Shown piece after piece: positions 55,729 through 63,265 of a stretch of DNA of 64,000 nt (the stretch's first letter is position 1; each line of letters opens with the position of its first letter). The notes under the pieces were generated by a model. The model was not told the origin of the DNA. It ran no database searches and saw nothing but the letters and a program-made list of their open reading frames with translations. Origin of the DNA: Myroides indicus (GTDB lineage Bacteria > Bacteroidota > Bacteroidia > Flavobacteriales > Flavobacteriaceae). The position numbers and the translations under genes were made by a program. The stretch covers positions 62,001 through 126,000 of the forward strand of contig NZ_SOAG01000005.1 of the NCBI RefSeq assembly GCF_004364575.1, in the 5' to 3' direction.

Positions 55729-55824
55729 TACCTCAACTGTACTGTCCTCATACGTTATAGTGAGTGTTAAACTTCCGTTACCGTTGCTACCCCATAATAC
55801 AGTGGCGTTAGTATTACTGCTGCT

Positions 55825-56112
55825 TTATACAGTACCTCCGGTAGCCTGCCACTCAACGCTGACAACATCATTGGCAGAAAAACTGTAGTTTACCGTACTT
55901 TCTCCGCAAACACGAATACATACACCTAAAGAAATCTGCTCATAAAGATTTTTATACTGATCCTGACCTTCAGAATCATACTCAATACACCCCACTTCCT
56001 GATCCCACGTCAGGACAGGGTTGTGTGCTGTTTGCGCCTTTATACCTAAAGACCACAGGACAATCAGCATGATGCCCAATGCCCGAAAGAGCAATCTGGT
56101 AGTTTTTGTCAT
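55825..56112 (-). pseudogene. 5' fragment of the giant PKD gene, with signal peptide
   Basis: A 95-residue frame with a good Sec signal (TRLLFRALGIMLIVLWSLGIKAQ) and the start of a beta domain (CIEYDSEGQDQYKNLY, then VVSVEWQATGGTV). It ends at TAA 55825-55827 and the downstream giant frame is in the same phase (56112 minus 55728 is 384, a multiple of three). One codon change, for example CAA or AAA to TAA, would explain it. Alternatives are a sequencing error or programmed read-through. Confidence 0.75.
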
Positions 56113-56187
56113 AATTAAGACTTTTTTGATTTGTAATCATACTTAATAAATTAGATTATTTAAAGGTTAATAATTATTTGAAATATG

Positions 56188-56212
56188 CTGTATCACTGTT
56201 AGATACAGTATC
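56188..56212 (-). promoter_or_regulatory. competing hairpins in the leader of the giant PKD gene
   Basis: In the long leader, CTGTATC / GATACAG (loop 7) and GATAC-A-GTATC share one strand, so two overlapping stems exclude each other. They lie about 80-100 bases before the ATG at 56112. Confidence 0.35.
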
Positions 56213-56342
56213 TGTATAAATTATCTCTTCTCAAAGTTCTATGACAAAAATTATAAAGCTGTGATTTTTTTTTATCGTATTAATGGAATCAAAATTCCGG
56301 CGAAATCGTTACAATTTTTGCTAGTAAGATTAAATTATGAGT

Positions 56343-56390
56343 GCAATTTAGAAAGCTTTAACAAGCAAGTCAATAGGTAAATTAACTATT
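56343..56390 (-). promoter_or_regulatory. operator-promoter copy B upstream of giant PKD gene
   Basis: On the plus strand ATAGGTAAATTAACTAT at 56373-56389, preceded by GTCA. Read on the minus strand this is the inverted repeat followed by TTGAC (-33 at 56371-56373) and, 20 bases on, TAAATTGC as a degenerate -7 (56343-56350). One base of the right arm differs from copies A and C. The remaining 371-base gap is A+T-rich leader. Confidence 0.65.
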
Positions 56391-56483
56391 TATTAAGTTA
56401 ATTGGAGTTATAAAACCAAAAACACAGGGTAAACAAGTGATTTTTTATTGATTTATGTGTAAAGGACACAGAGGAAGGTATAT

Positions 56484-57137
56484 TTAAATTATTTTATTTA
56501 AATCAATTATTCCATATTTTACACAATATAAAATAGCAGACATCATATCGGGAAAATTATATTTTCGCTGTATATTTTGTTTATGGGCGTTAATTGTTCT
56601 GGTACTTATATTTAGGTTATTTGCAATATCTTTGGGCTTGACTCCTTTTGCGGTTAGTTCTATAATCTCCAGTTCTCTTTCCGTAAACTGGATTTCCATA
56701 CTTTCAACGTCAACATTTAAATTGACCTTGATTTCATCTATGACAGAAGCCAAACCCTGCTCAAAATAAAAACCGTTGTCTTTCAGATTCCAGATTGCAT
56801 CTTCCAACTCTTTGGGAGGTGTGTTTTTAGTAAAGTAACCTTGTGCCCCCATCCTGATTACTTTTTTTATTGTATCTGTATCTCTCATAAGGGTAAGTAT
56901 GGCCGTTTTAATATGAGGAAAGCGCTCTTTAATATTTTGATACGTTTCAAAACCATCCATTACAGGCATTTGCAAATCCAACAGCAATATGTCAACCGGT
57001 ATGTATTCCAACCGTTCTAAAAGTTCTGCTCCGTTAGATGCTTCAAGAACAACAGCCATATCCTTAAAATCCCTGATTAAAATTGCCAGAGTTTTTCTAA
57101 ATAAAGTATGATCGTCTGTAATTGCTATTCGTAACAT
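56484..57137 (-). CDS. NarL/LuxR-type response regulator
   Basis: A 217-residue two-component response regulator. Its receiver domain has acidic residues DD at 8-9, phospho-acceptor Asp54 in LLLDLQMPVMDG, Thr in TAILTLMRD and Lys in GYFTKNTPP. The C-terminal LuxR HTH is at residues about 148-210 (FTERELEIIELTAKGVKPKDIANNLNISTRTINAHKQNI). ATG 57137 is preferred over TTG 57143. It lies 30 bases after the kinase stop. It is the best candidate to bind the ATAGGTAAATTACCTAT sites in front of its own operon and of the giant PKD gene. Confidence 0.95.
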   Translation of the reverse strand: MLRIAITDDHTLFRKTLAILIRDFKDMAVVLEASNGAELLERLEYIPVDILLLDLQMPVMDGFETYQNIKERFPHIKTAILTLMRDTDTIKKVIRMGAQGYFTKNTPPKELEDAIWNLKDNGFYFEQGLASVIDEIKVNLNVDVESMEIQFTERELEIIELTAKGVKPKDIANNLNISTRTINAHKQNIQRKYNFPDMMSAILYCVKYGIIDLNKII

Positions 57138-57167
57138 AGTCAAATATATTAATAAATAATGTTGAAT

Positions 57168-57935
57168 CTATAATTGCTTTTTTAAATGGATTTGTATTTT
57201 ATTTCCTTTGTCAACCGGAATCTGCATCAATTGAGCTCCCATATATTTAATTCGTGAAGTTATATTTTTTAAGCCCATTCCGTAAGAGATTTTTAAGCTT
57301 TTGTAAAAATCAAATGAATTGCCGTCATCTGTAACTTCCAGAATAATATATTTACTTTTGTCCCGGATTGCAAAATCTATACAACTACATTTACCGTGTT
57401 TGATTGCGTTGGTAACCAACTCCTGTATTATTTTATACAGTTCATAGCCTTGTGCTGACGGAATATCTATATTTTCTGCATAATACTCTTCATTAATATC
57501 AATTTCGTTCCATTTTCTCACTCTTTCAAAATAGCTCTTCAACGTTGAAACTAATCCCAAGCTATCTAACATTGGTGGCATAAGGTTATAGCTAATATTT
57601 CCAATATCGGCAAGTATGTTGCTCAGTGTACTTTCTACTTCCAAAAATATACTTTTTTTAAAATCGTCTTTTTCTTTGCGATAAAGGATGGTAATATAGT
57701 TTTGCACAGCGCTTAAATCTCCGCTAACGCTATCGTGTAAATCGGACGCAATCCGCTTGCGCTCTTTTTTTTCGGTTTCCAAAGTTATATGGAGTAAAGC
57801 ATCAGACTCCTCCCTGTTCATATTGTGTACTTTGGTACGATACAGCAAAACAATTAAAACAATACCCAAAACAGAAAGTAACATAATTACTGTTCCAATC
57901 CAAAAAAATATTTTTATACCCGCTTCATGTTCCAT
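57168..57935 (-). CDS. DesK/NarX-type sensor histidine kinase without extracellular domain
   Basis: A 255-residue kinase with one N-terminal TM helix (about residues 8-31), a HisKA_3 dimerisation domain with His67 in RIASDLHDSVSGDLS, and an HATPase_c domain (IIQELVTNAIKHGK as N box, EVTDDGNSFDF as G1, GMGLKNITSRI as G2). There is no periplasmic sensing domain, so input probably comes through a partner. ATG 57935 overlaps the 3' end of the membrane protein gene by 22 bases; a TTG at 57953 is also in frame. Confidence 0.93.
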   Translation of the reverse strand: MEHEAGIKIFFWIGTVIMLLSVLGIVLIVLLYRTKVHNMNREESDALLHITLETEKKERKRIASDLHDSVSGDLSAVQNYITILYRKEKDDFKKSIFLEVESTLSNILADIGNISYNLMPPMLDSLGLVSTLKSYFERVRKWNEIDINEEYYAENIDIPSAQGYELYKIIQELVTNAIKHGKCSCIDFAIRDKSKYIILEVTDDGNSFDFYKSLKISYGMGLKNITSRIKYMGAQLMQIPVDKGNKIQIHLKKQL

Positions 57936-58552
57936 ACCCCGATAATTAAACAAGTCCTCAAAATAAGCGTTGCAATAATATTAACCAGCCAAATATCAAA
58001 AAGATACACTCTATTTTCAAATATAAAACAACTTAGCAAAAATAAAAATGAAGTACTCGAATAATATATTGCCAATCCGGAAACAAAATAGAAATTAGAG
58101 TCCTTAAGCAGATTCGGAATCTCCATTTTCTGAAAAAGCTGTTTAAACCATATATACGAAAAAAAGAAAACAAACAATGTTATTGCTATTTTATTTATAG
58201 CATTTGCCACAAGCGACTGATATTCTTTCCAAAAATAAAAAGACAAGATGTATGTAGTTAGTAATACAATGAAAGATATAGTAAAAACTTTTTTATAGGA
58301 AGAGCGAAGTAGTTTGTAAAAAAAATAATATATAGTCAAAAACTCTAATAATGAATATATCTGAAACCAGTAAGTTGTATTAACTTTAAGAATAAAAGTA
58401 CCTATCCCCTCATATAGTGTTGCAATAAAAGTAAGCCATACAAAGGGTTGAATAGAATCTGAAACAACAAAAGCTCTTTTTTTCAGGAATAATACAATGA
58501 GAGGAATTATTCCAGCAAAAAGAGCTGCATATGTAATAGAATAATACAACAT
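57914..58552 (-). CDS. multi-TM membrane protein of the kinase operon
   Basis: A 212-residue protein with about six or seven hydrophobic helices (YYSITYAALFAGIIPLIVLFL at the start, ILRTCLIIGVWNMKRV at the end) and short loops. I do not recognise the family. ATG 58552 is used because it forms a TAATG overlap with the stop of the preceding gene; the longer frame from TTG 58585 is less likely. It overlaps the kinase gene by 22 bases. Tight coupling to a kinase that lacks its own sensor domain suggests a membrane sensor or a 7TM-like input module. Confidence 0.8.
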   Translation of the reverse strand: MLYYSITYAALFAGIIPLIVLFLKKRAFVVSDSIQPFVWLTFIATLYEGIGTFILKVNTTYWFQIYSLLEFLTIYYFFYKLLRSSYKKVFTISFIVLLTTYILSFYFWKEYQSLVANAINKIAITLFVFFFSYIWFKQLFQKMEIPNLLKDSNFYFVSGLAIYYSSTSFLFLLSCFIFENRVYLFDIWLVNIIATLILRTCLIIGVWNMKRV

Positions 58553-58869
58553 TAAAGTTTTATCAAAACACTGTATTGAGGACAAATATTAGGACAAGGC
58601 GATAAATTTTCAAGAATAACACCTTGTGTTATATCTTCTCCCTGTATATCTACCCCTACCAACACCAGATTATTTTTTCCGGATGTTGCATCATAACCAT
58701 TGTAAATACGAATCCCTATGCAGTTTTCCTGCTCTAAAATAAGATTAAGTTTATTGCTTCCCGCAAAAAATGATTTGATAGCCCCCGGATTGTTTTCCTG
58801 AAAAGCATGTGTATATTCAATTGCCTGATCTAGTGTAATAACATCTGAAGAATCTCTATTTATTTCCAT
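58552..58869 (-). CDS. small conserved-looking cytosolic protein, first gene of the kinase operon
   Basis: A 105-residue protein without signal or membrane helix. It has an N-terminal helical part (DVITLDQAIEYTHAFQENNP), then a central beta region (KLNLILEQENCIGIRIYNGYD, NNLVLVGVDIQGEDIT), and a C-terminal CPNICPQYS with Cys92 and Cys96 plus Cys50, which could bind metal or be redox active. The start ATG 58869 lies after the -7 element at 58888-58895; the longer frame from 58890 would overlap it. Its stop overlaps the next ATG (TAATG). The function is not recognised. Confidence 0.75.
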   Translation of the reverse strand: MEINRDSSDVITLDQAIEYTHAFQENNPGAIKSFFAGSNKLNLILEQENCIGIRIYNGYDATSGKNNLVLVGVDIQGEDITQGVILENLSPCPNICPQYSVLIKL

Positions 58870-58887
58870 AATTAAAAGTTTTATTAA

Positions 58888-58935
58888 CAAATATACACAT
58901 TGCTAAAGCTTATAGTCAATAGGTAATTTACCTAT
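58888..58935 (-). promoter_or_regulatory. operator-promoter copy C upstream of the two-component operon
   Basis: Plus-strand ATAGGTAATTTACCTAT at 58919-58935 preceded by GTCA. On the minus strand the repeat is followed by TTGAC (-33 at 58917-58919) and, 21 bases on, a perfect -7 TATATTTG (58888-58895). The arms are perfect. The rest of the gap up to the tRNA terminator at 59384 holds nothing I can name. Confidence 0.7.
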
Positions 58936-59383
58936 TTTTAAAAAATATACTAAATAAGAATGTTTTAGTTGACAAATAAATTATAATTATTTTCTATCTT
59001 CTATTGAATTGCCCTCAAATTTCACCTATTTGCTTTTAAAACACATTTAGTTTTATTTCCAAAATAAAGCCAAAAAGTCTATTCAGAGAAGCATAGGCTT
59101 TGTAAGTGTTTGTAATTATTAATCATGAACTGCTCTTAAATAAACTGCTTTGGACTGTAATGATTGCGAGGTAATTTGCCAATCTGCTTGAAAATAGCTT
59201 ATCGGCATTAAACAATGCCTTTTGCCGATTCTTAACTCTTGCTTGAATAATTTATTTACATACTAAAAGCGATAAACAAATCCGATTAAGTGTTTTTCAT
59301 TAAAAAAAATGAAGATAGCAAAGATTTTTCATAGCCTTAATATTCTATATCCCTTTCCGTTTTTGACGTAATAGTTAAAAACA

Positions 59384-59417
59384 AAAAACCTGCAAATTCT
59401 ATAAAATGCAGGTTTTT
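59384..59417 (-). terminator. terminator of the tRNA-Val cluster
   Basis: 11-bp hairpin AAAAACCTGCA / TGCAGGTTTTT with a 12-base loop, downstream of the last tRNA on the minus strand. Confidence 0.75.
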
Positions 59418-59453
59418 ACTAGGTTTTACTAAAAAGTAACTTCGTTAACTATG

Positions 59454-59528
59454 TGGGCGATGAGGGATTCGAACCCCCGACCCTCTGGGTGTAAACCAGA
59501 TGCTCTGAACCAACTGAGCTAATCGCCC
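59454..59528 (-). tRNA. tRNA-Val(TAC), third in transcript
   Basis: 75-base cloverleaf read on the minus strand: acceptor GGGCGAT / ATCGCCC with discriminator A, D-arm TAGCTCAGTTGG, anticodon stem TCTGG/CCAGA around loop TTTACAC (anticodon TAC, Val), T-arm GGGTTCGAATCCC. CCA is not encoded. Confidence 0.96.
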
Positions 59529-59555
59529 GAAATATCTTTTATTCTTGTAAATGTG

Positions 59556-59630
59556 TGGGCGATGAGGGATTCGAACCCCCGACCCTCTGGGTGTAAACCA
59601 GATGCTCTGAACCAACTGAGCTAATCGCCC
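59556..59630 (-). tRNA. tRNA-Val(TAC), second in transcript
   Basis: Identical in sequence to the copies on both sides, with anticodon TAC. The spacer to the next copy is 27 bases. CCA is not encoded. Confidence 0.96.
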
Positions 59631-59679
59631 GAATATTTTTTAATTTCGGTAATATACGGTATGCTTTTAGAAAAAATGG

Positions 59680-59754
59680 TGGGCGATGAGGGATTCGAAC
59701 CCCCGACCCTCTGGGTGTAAACCAGATGCTCTGAACCAACTGAGCTAATCGCCC
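59680..59754 (-). tRNA. tRNA-Val(TAC), first in transcript
   Basis: Identical body to the other two copies. Unlike them, the discriminator A is followed directly by CCA in the DNA (59677-59679), then a T run. Confidence 0.96.
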
Positions 59755-59801
59755 TTTTTTCTTATCTTAAGAACGTGTAACCGTCTGAACGATTACGGGT
59801 G

Positions 59802-59831
59802 CAAATATACAACGGGATTTTAACTTTGCAA
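59802..59831 (-). promoter_or_regulatory. promoter of the tRNA-Val cluster
   Basis: Minus-strand TATATTTG (59802-59809) with TTG as -33 at 59829-59831, 19-base spacing, about 48 bases before the first tRNA and just after the folC stop. Confidence 0.65.
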
Positions 59832-59848
59832 GCTTTTTCTTATCTTTT

Positions 59849-61066
59849 TTATAAAATTTCTGCAACTACAAATGTACTTCCGCCTATGTAAATCAAGTCT
59901 TCTTGCGTAGCCAATAATTTTGCTTTTTCATAAGCTTCTGAAACTGAATTTACAATCTCTCCTTTTAATCCAAATTCTGCTGCTTTTAGAGCTAAAACAG
60001 ATGCATCCATTCCACGCAAAATTTTTGGAGAGGTAAACAAATATTTTGCTGTTTTAGGCAATAAAGGTAAAATAGAATCCAAATCTTTATCGCTAACTAC
60101 ACCAAAAACAATATACAAATCTTTATATTTTTCCGACATCAGCTGCTCAACAACTATTTTTAAGCCATGCTCATTGTGCGCTGTATCTGCTATCACTTTA
60201 GGATTTTTGCCTAAAATTTGCCATCTGCCCTGTAAATTTGTATTATCAATTACATGCATCAAACCTTCTTTCTCCGCCTGTTTAGAAATTTTAAAATGCG
60301 TACGGAGCAAATCAATCGCCTGTCTTGCTGTGCGGACGTTATATTTTTGATAACTCCCTTTTAAATCGGTTTCAAACTGGTTTTCTGCAAAGCTTTCTGA
60401 CGCAAAATAGATAGGAGCTCTGAGATCATTAGATTTTGCAATAAACACCGGTTTTGTTTCAGTCGTATATTCTCCGATGACAACAGGAGTTTCTTTTTTG
60501 ATAATCCCTGCTTTTTCTCCGGCTATTTCTGGCAGTGTATTTCCCAAAAAAGCTGTATGATCTTTTCCTATATTCGTAATTACTGAAACCAGTGGTTCAA
60601 TAATATTGGTAGCATCTAACCTTCCTCCCATGCCTACTTCTATAACCGCTACATCAACTTTTTCTACCTTAAAATATTCAAAAGCCATACCTACTGTCAT
60701 TTCAAAAAAACTGAGTGCATTTGCCTCAAAAAATGCTTTGTTTTTTTCAATGAAATCAACCACAAAAGACTGTGGAATTTCTATGCCATTAATTTTTATT
60801 CGCTCTCTAAAATCTTTTAAATGCGGAGAAGTGTACAAGCCCACTTTATAACCTGCTTCCTGAAGTACAGAAGCAATCATAGATGAAGTTGATCCTTTGC
60901 CATTGGTTCCGGCAATATGAATAGTTTTTATTTCTTTTTGCGGATTTCCTAAATGATTTGACAATTTAACAGCATTAGACAAATCTGCTTTATATGCCAC
61001 TGCTCCTTTTTGCTGATACATAGGCAACTGACTGTACATCCAGTTCAGCGTATCCTGATAAGTCAT
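59849..61066 (-). CDS. folC: folylpolyglutamate synthase / dihydrofolate synthase
   Basis: Mur-ligase-family ATP enzyme that adds Glu to dihydropteroate and/or folates. It has 405 residues. Motifs are the P-loop HIAGTNGKGSTSSMIASVL, VGLYTSPHLKDFRERI, DVAVIEVGMGGRLDATNI and ITNIGKDHTAFLGNTLPEIAGEKAGIIK, then a C-terminal Rossmann-like domain (IADTAHNEHGLKIVVEQL). The start ATG 61066 is 4 bases after the stop of the TonB-like gene, so it belongs to the exbB-exbD-tonB transcript. Confidence 0.96.
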   Translation of the reverse strand: MTYQDTLNWMYSQLPMYQQKGAVAYKADLSNAVKLSNHLGNPQKEIKTIHIAGTNGKGSTSSMIASVLQEAGYKVGLYTSPHLKDFRERIKINGIEIPQSFVVDFIEKNKAFFEANALSFFEMTVGMAFEYFKVEKVDVAVIEVGMGGRLDATNIIEPLVSVITNIGKDHTAFLGNTLPEIAGEKAGIIKKETPVVIGEYTTETKPVFIAKSNDLRAPIYFASESFAENQFETDLKGSYQKYNVRTARQAIDLLRTHFKISKQAEKEGLMHVIDNTNLQGRWQILGKNPKVIADTAHNEHGLKIVVEQLMSEKYKDLYIVFGVVSDKDLDSILPLLPKTAKYLFTSPKILRGMDASVLALKAAEFGLKGEIVNSVSEAYEKAKLLATQEDLIYIGGSTFVVAEIL

Positions 61067-61070
61067 AAAT

Positions 61071-61877
61071 TTAAGTTCCTACTTTAAAGTTAATTACAAT
61101 AAATCCTATTTGAACTGCAGGTGCTTTATCATCTGAATTCCATCTAAATGTTTTTGCTGTAGCAATAGCTGCATCAACCAAACACGATGCTGAATTGGTA
61201 GTTCCTTTTGTTTGTTGTGCAGAAATAACTCTGCCGCTCTTATCCACTCTTATTTCGATTACTACGGTTCCGGTTTCATTACAATTTGGTTCTACTTTTC
61301 CGCGTGTTGCCAAACTTCTGTTTGTCAATCCCCAGCCTAAACCGCTTCCACTTCCCGCGCCTGTTCCTCTACCTGTTCCGTAAGTTGTATTAGCATACAT
61401 ATCTCCGGTCAATTTTCCCTGATCGCCTTCTGCATCTGAATTTCCCTGACCTGTTCTTGCTCCTGATGTATTTTGTCCGCTCAACAGGCTTTCCAAAGCA
61501 TCAGTTGTACTTTTACTGGGTTTGGGATCTGATTTTGGTTCCGGCTTTGGAGCAGGTTTAGTTTCTGTTTTAGGTATATTATCTGTTTTGGCTACAACAG
61601 GTGTTTCTATTTTGTTTTGCGTTACTATTGGTTCGGCTGCTTCAGGAACAGATACAGTTTGAGACTGTGCCTGGATCTGCACAATTTCTTTAGGCTGAAT
61701 TTCTCCTTTTCCATACTCGCTATTTCCGAAACTAATAGCAATTTCTCCTCCCATTAAATAAGGCTCTTCTTCCGGCTGAGATATTTTGTAGAAAAAAAAC
61801 AGCAAAAATAGCAAAGCAAATACTGTGGAAGTAATTGCAAATGCTTTTTTTTCACTTTCTGTCTGTAATATTTTCAT
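61071..61877 (-). CDS. TonB-like energy transducer
   Basis: A 268-residue protein with an N-terminal TM helix (ITSTVFALLFLLFFFYKIS), a Pro/Lys/Glu-rich periplasmic spacer (TKPAPKPEPKSDPKPSK), a Gly/Thr/Ser-rich stretch (GTGRGTGAGSGSGLGWG) and a short C-terminal domain (GTVVIEIRVDKSGRVISAQQTKG, then IGFIVINFKVGT) of TonB-C type. With ExbB and ExbD it passes proton-motive force to outer-membrane receptors; a TolA-like role is also possible. It starts 2 bases after exbD. Confidence 0.9.
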   Translation of the reverse strand: MKILQTESEKKAFAITSTVFALLFLLFFFYKISQPEEEPYLMGGEIAISFGNSEYGKGEIQPKEIVQIQAQSQTVSVPEAAEPIVTQNKIETPVVAKTDNIPKTETKPAPKPEPKSDPKPSKSTTDALESLLSGQNTSGARTGQGNSDAEGDQGKLTGDMYANTTYGTGRGTGAGSGSGLGWGLTNRSLATRGKVEPNCNETGTVVIEIRVDKSGRVISAQQTKGTTNSASCLVDAAIATAKTFRWNSDDKAPAVQIGFIVINFKVGT

Positions 61878-61879
61878 TT

Positions 61880-62275
61880 TTATTTCGGCTCTACCGCCAA
61901 TACTATTTTATAATTATTTCTATAGGCAATATCCATCACAAAGACGGCATCCTCTACGGGAACACCTTTAGCCACGTGCAAAACAATATTGGGTTCTTCC
62001 TGTTCTCCTAATTTTGCTTTTAGGCCTTCTTCTAAAGTTTCAGGTAAAAATTCATCCTGATCTATAAAATAATTGGATTGCTTATCTACACTAACTGCAA
62101 CTGTTTCTACTGCATCAGATTTTCCGTCAGAATTAGGCAAAACCAAATCCAGAGCATTCGTTGTTGTCATAGTTGTAATAGCCACCATAAAGAAAATCAA
62201 CAACAAAAAAACAATATCTGTCATTGATGACATATTAAACTCGGCTGTTATCTTATTTCTTCCTCTTATATTCAT
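61880..62275 (-). CDS. exbD: biopolymer transporter ExbD
   Basis: A 131-residue ExbD/TolR protein: a short cytosolic N-terminus, one TM helix with the proton-carrying Asp (MSSMTDIVFLLLIFFMVAITT), and a periplasmic domain ending YRNNYKIVLAVEPK. The start ATG overlaps the exbB stop by 1 base, and it is followed by the TonB-like gene after 2 bases. Confidence 0.95.
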   Translation of the reverse strand: MNIRGRNKITAEFNMSSMTDIVFLLLIFFMVAITTMTTTNALDLVLPNSDGKSDAVETVAVSVDKQSNYFIDQDEFLPETLEEGLKAKLGEQEEPNIVLHVAKGVPVEDAVFVMDIAYRNNYKIVLAVEPK

Positions 62276-62994
62276 TATACAGGCTCATTTAATAAATCTA
62301 AAAACTCTACAGCATTTGCTTCTAACTGATGAATAATTTTATCAATTTTACTCACTAAGTGATTATAACCTACATAAGCAATAATACCGACGATTAAACC
62401 AAAAACGGTAGTCATCATCGCAGTATATACTCCTTCTGACAAGACGCTCATATCAATTCTTGCCGACCCGTTGGCCGCCATTTCATGGAAGGCAATAACC
62501 ATTCCCACTACAGTTCCCAAAAAACCGGTCATCGGACCTGCTCCGGAAAGCGTTGCCAGCAGATTAATATTTTTTTCCATTTTATAAACCTCCAATTTTC
62601 CGGCATTTTCAATAGCTGTATTAATATCCTGTAACGGTTTGCCTATACGAGAAATTCCTTTAGCTATCAGCCTTGAAACCGGACTGTTGGTATTTGCACA
62701 CAACATTTTAGCTTGGTCAATTTTTCCTTGAGATAAAAACATTTTAATTTGAGCCATAAAATTTTCATCCACCTTTGCTACCTTTTTAATAGCAAAAAAC
62801 CGCTCCAAATAAAGATAAACAGCTAAAAAGAGCATGATAAAAATTACAACCATAATAGCTTGTCCGATAGGACCTCCACTGAAAATAATTTCGCTCAAAG
62901 CCAATTCTTTACCTGCTGCATGATTTCCCTGTTCAATTGCATTCGATAATGTTTCTGCTGTAGCTGTTGTGTCTACCTGTAAAAAATGAAACAT
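62275..62994 (-). CDS. exbB: MotA/TolQ/ExbB proton channel family protein
   Basis: A 239-residue inner-membrane proton-channel subunit. It has TM1 near residues 44-64 (IGQAIMVVIFIMLFLAVYLYLERFFAIKK), then a cytosolic helical part. The two-helix C-terminal core follows (LSGAGPMTGFLGTVVGMVIAFHEM and VYTAMMTTVFGLIVGIIAYVGYNHLV), with the TolQ/ExbB signature TGFLGTVVGM. First gene of the exbB-exbD-tonB-folC run. The gap 62995-63265 holds its leader and no gene. Confidence 0.95.
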   Translation of the reverse strand: MFHFLQVDTTATAETLSNAIEQGNHAAGKELALSEIIFSGGPIGQAIMVVIFIMLFLAVYLYLERFFAIKKVAKVDENFMAQIKMFLSQGKIDQAKMLCANTNSPVSRLIAKGISRIGKPLQDINTAIENAGKLEVYKMEKNINLLATLSGAGPMTGFLGTVVGMVIAFHEMAANGSARIDMSVLSEGVYTAMMTTVFGLIVGIIAYVGYNHLVSKIDKIIHQLEANAVEFLDLLNEPV

Positions 62995-63265
62995 AAATAA
63001 TTTAGTTTTAAGTTTGATTAATGTTTATTATCAATATCAAATTACGTTCCTCAATATAACTTATAAAAATGTATCGTTTTATTTTTTTTCATATCACTAA
63101 AATAATGGCTTAAAATCCAAAACGTTACAAATTGCGTTTATATAGGAAAATATTTTTGTTTTGAGTGTCAAATATATAAATGTTTTGAGTATATTTTTTC
63201 TCTTTACGAGGATTCTTTCCGCAAACAAACGGAATATTTATCATTTTAACTCTACATTAATAAAT

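Noticed and set aside
59539-59739. 66-codon minus-strand frame across two tRNA genes
   Set aside because: It is made of tRNA-Val sequence and spacers; the cloverleafs explain it fully.
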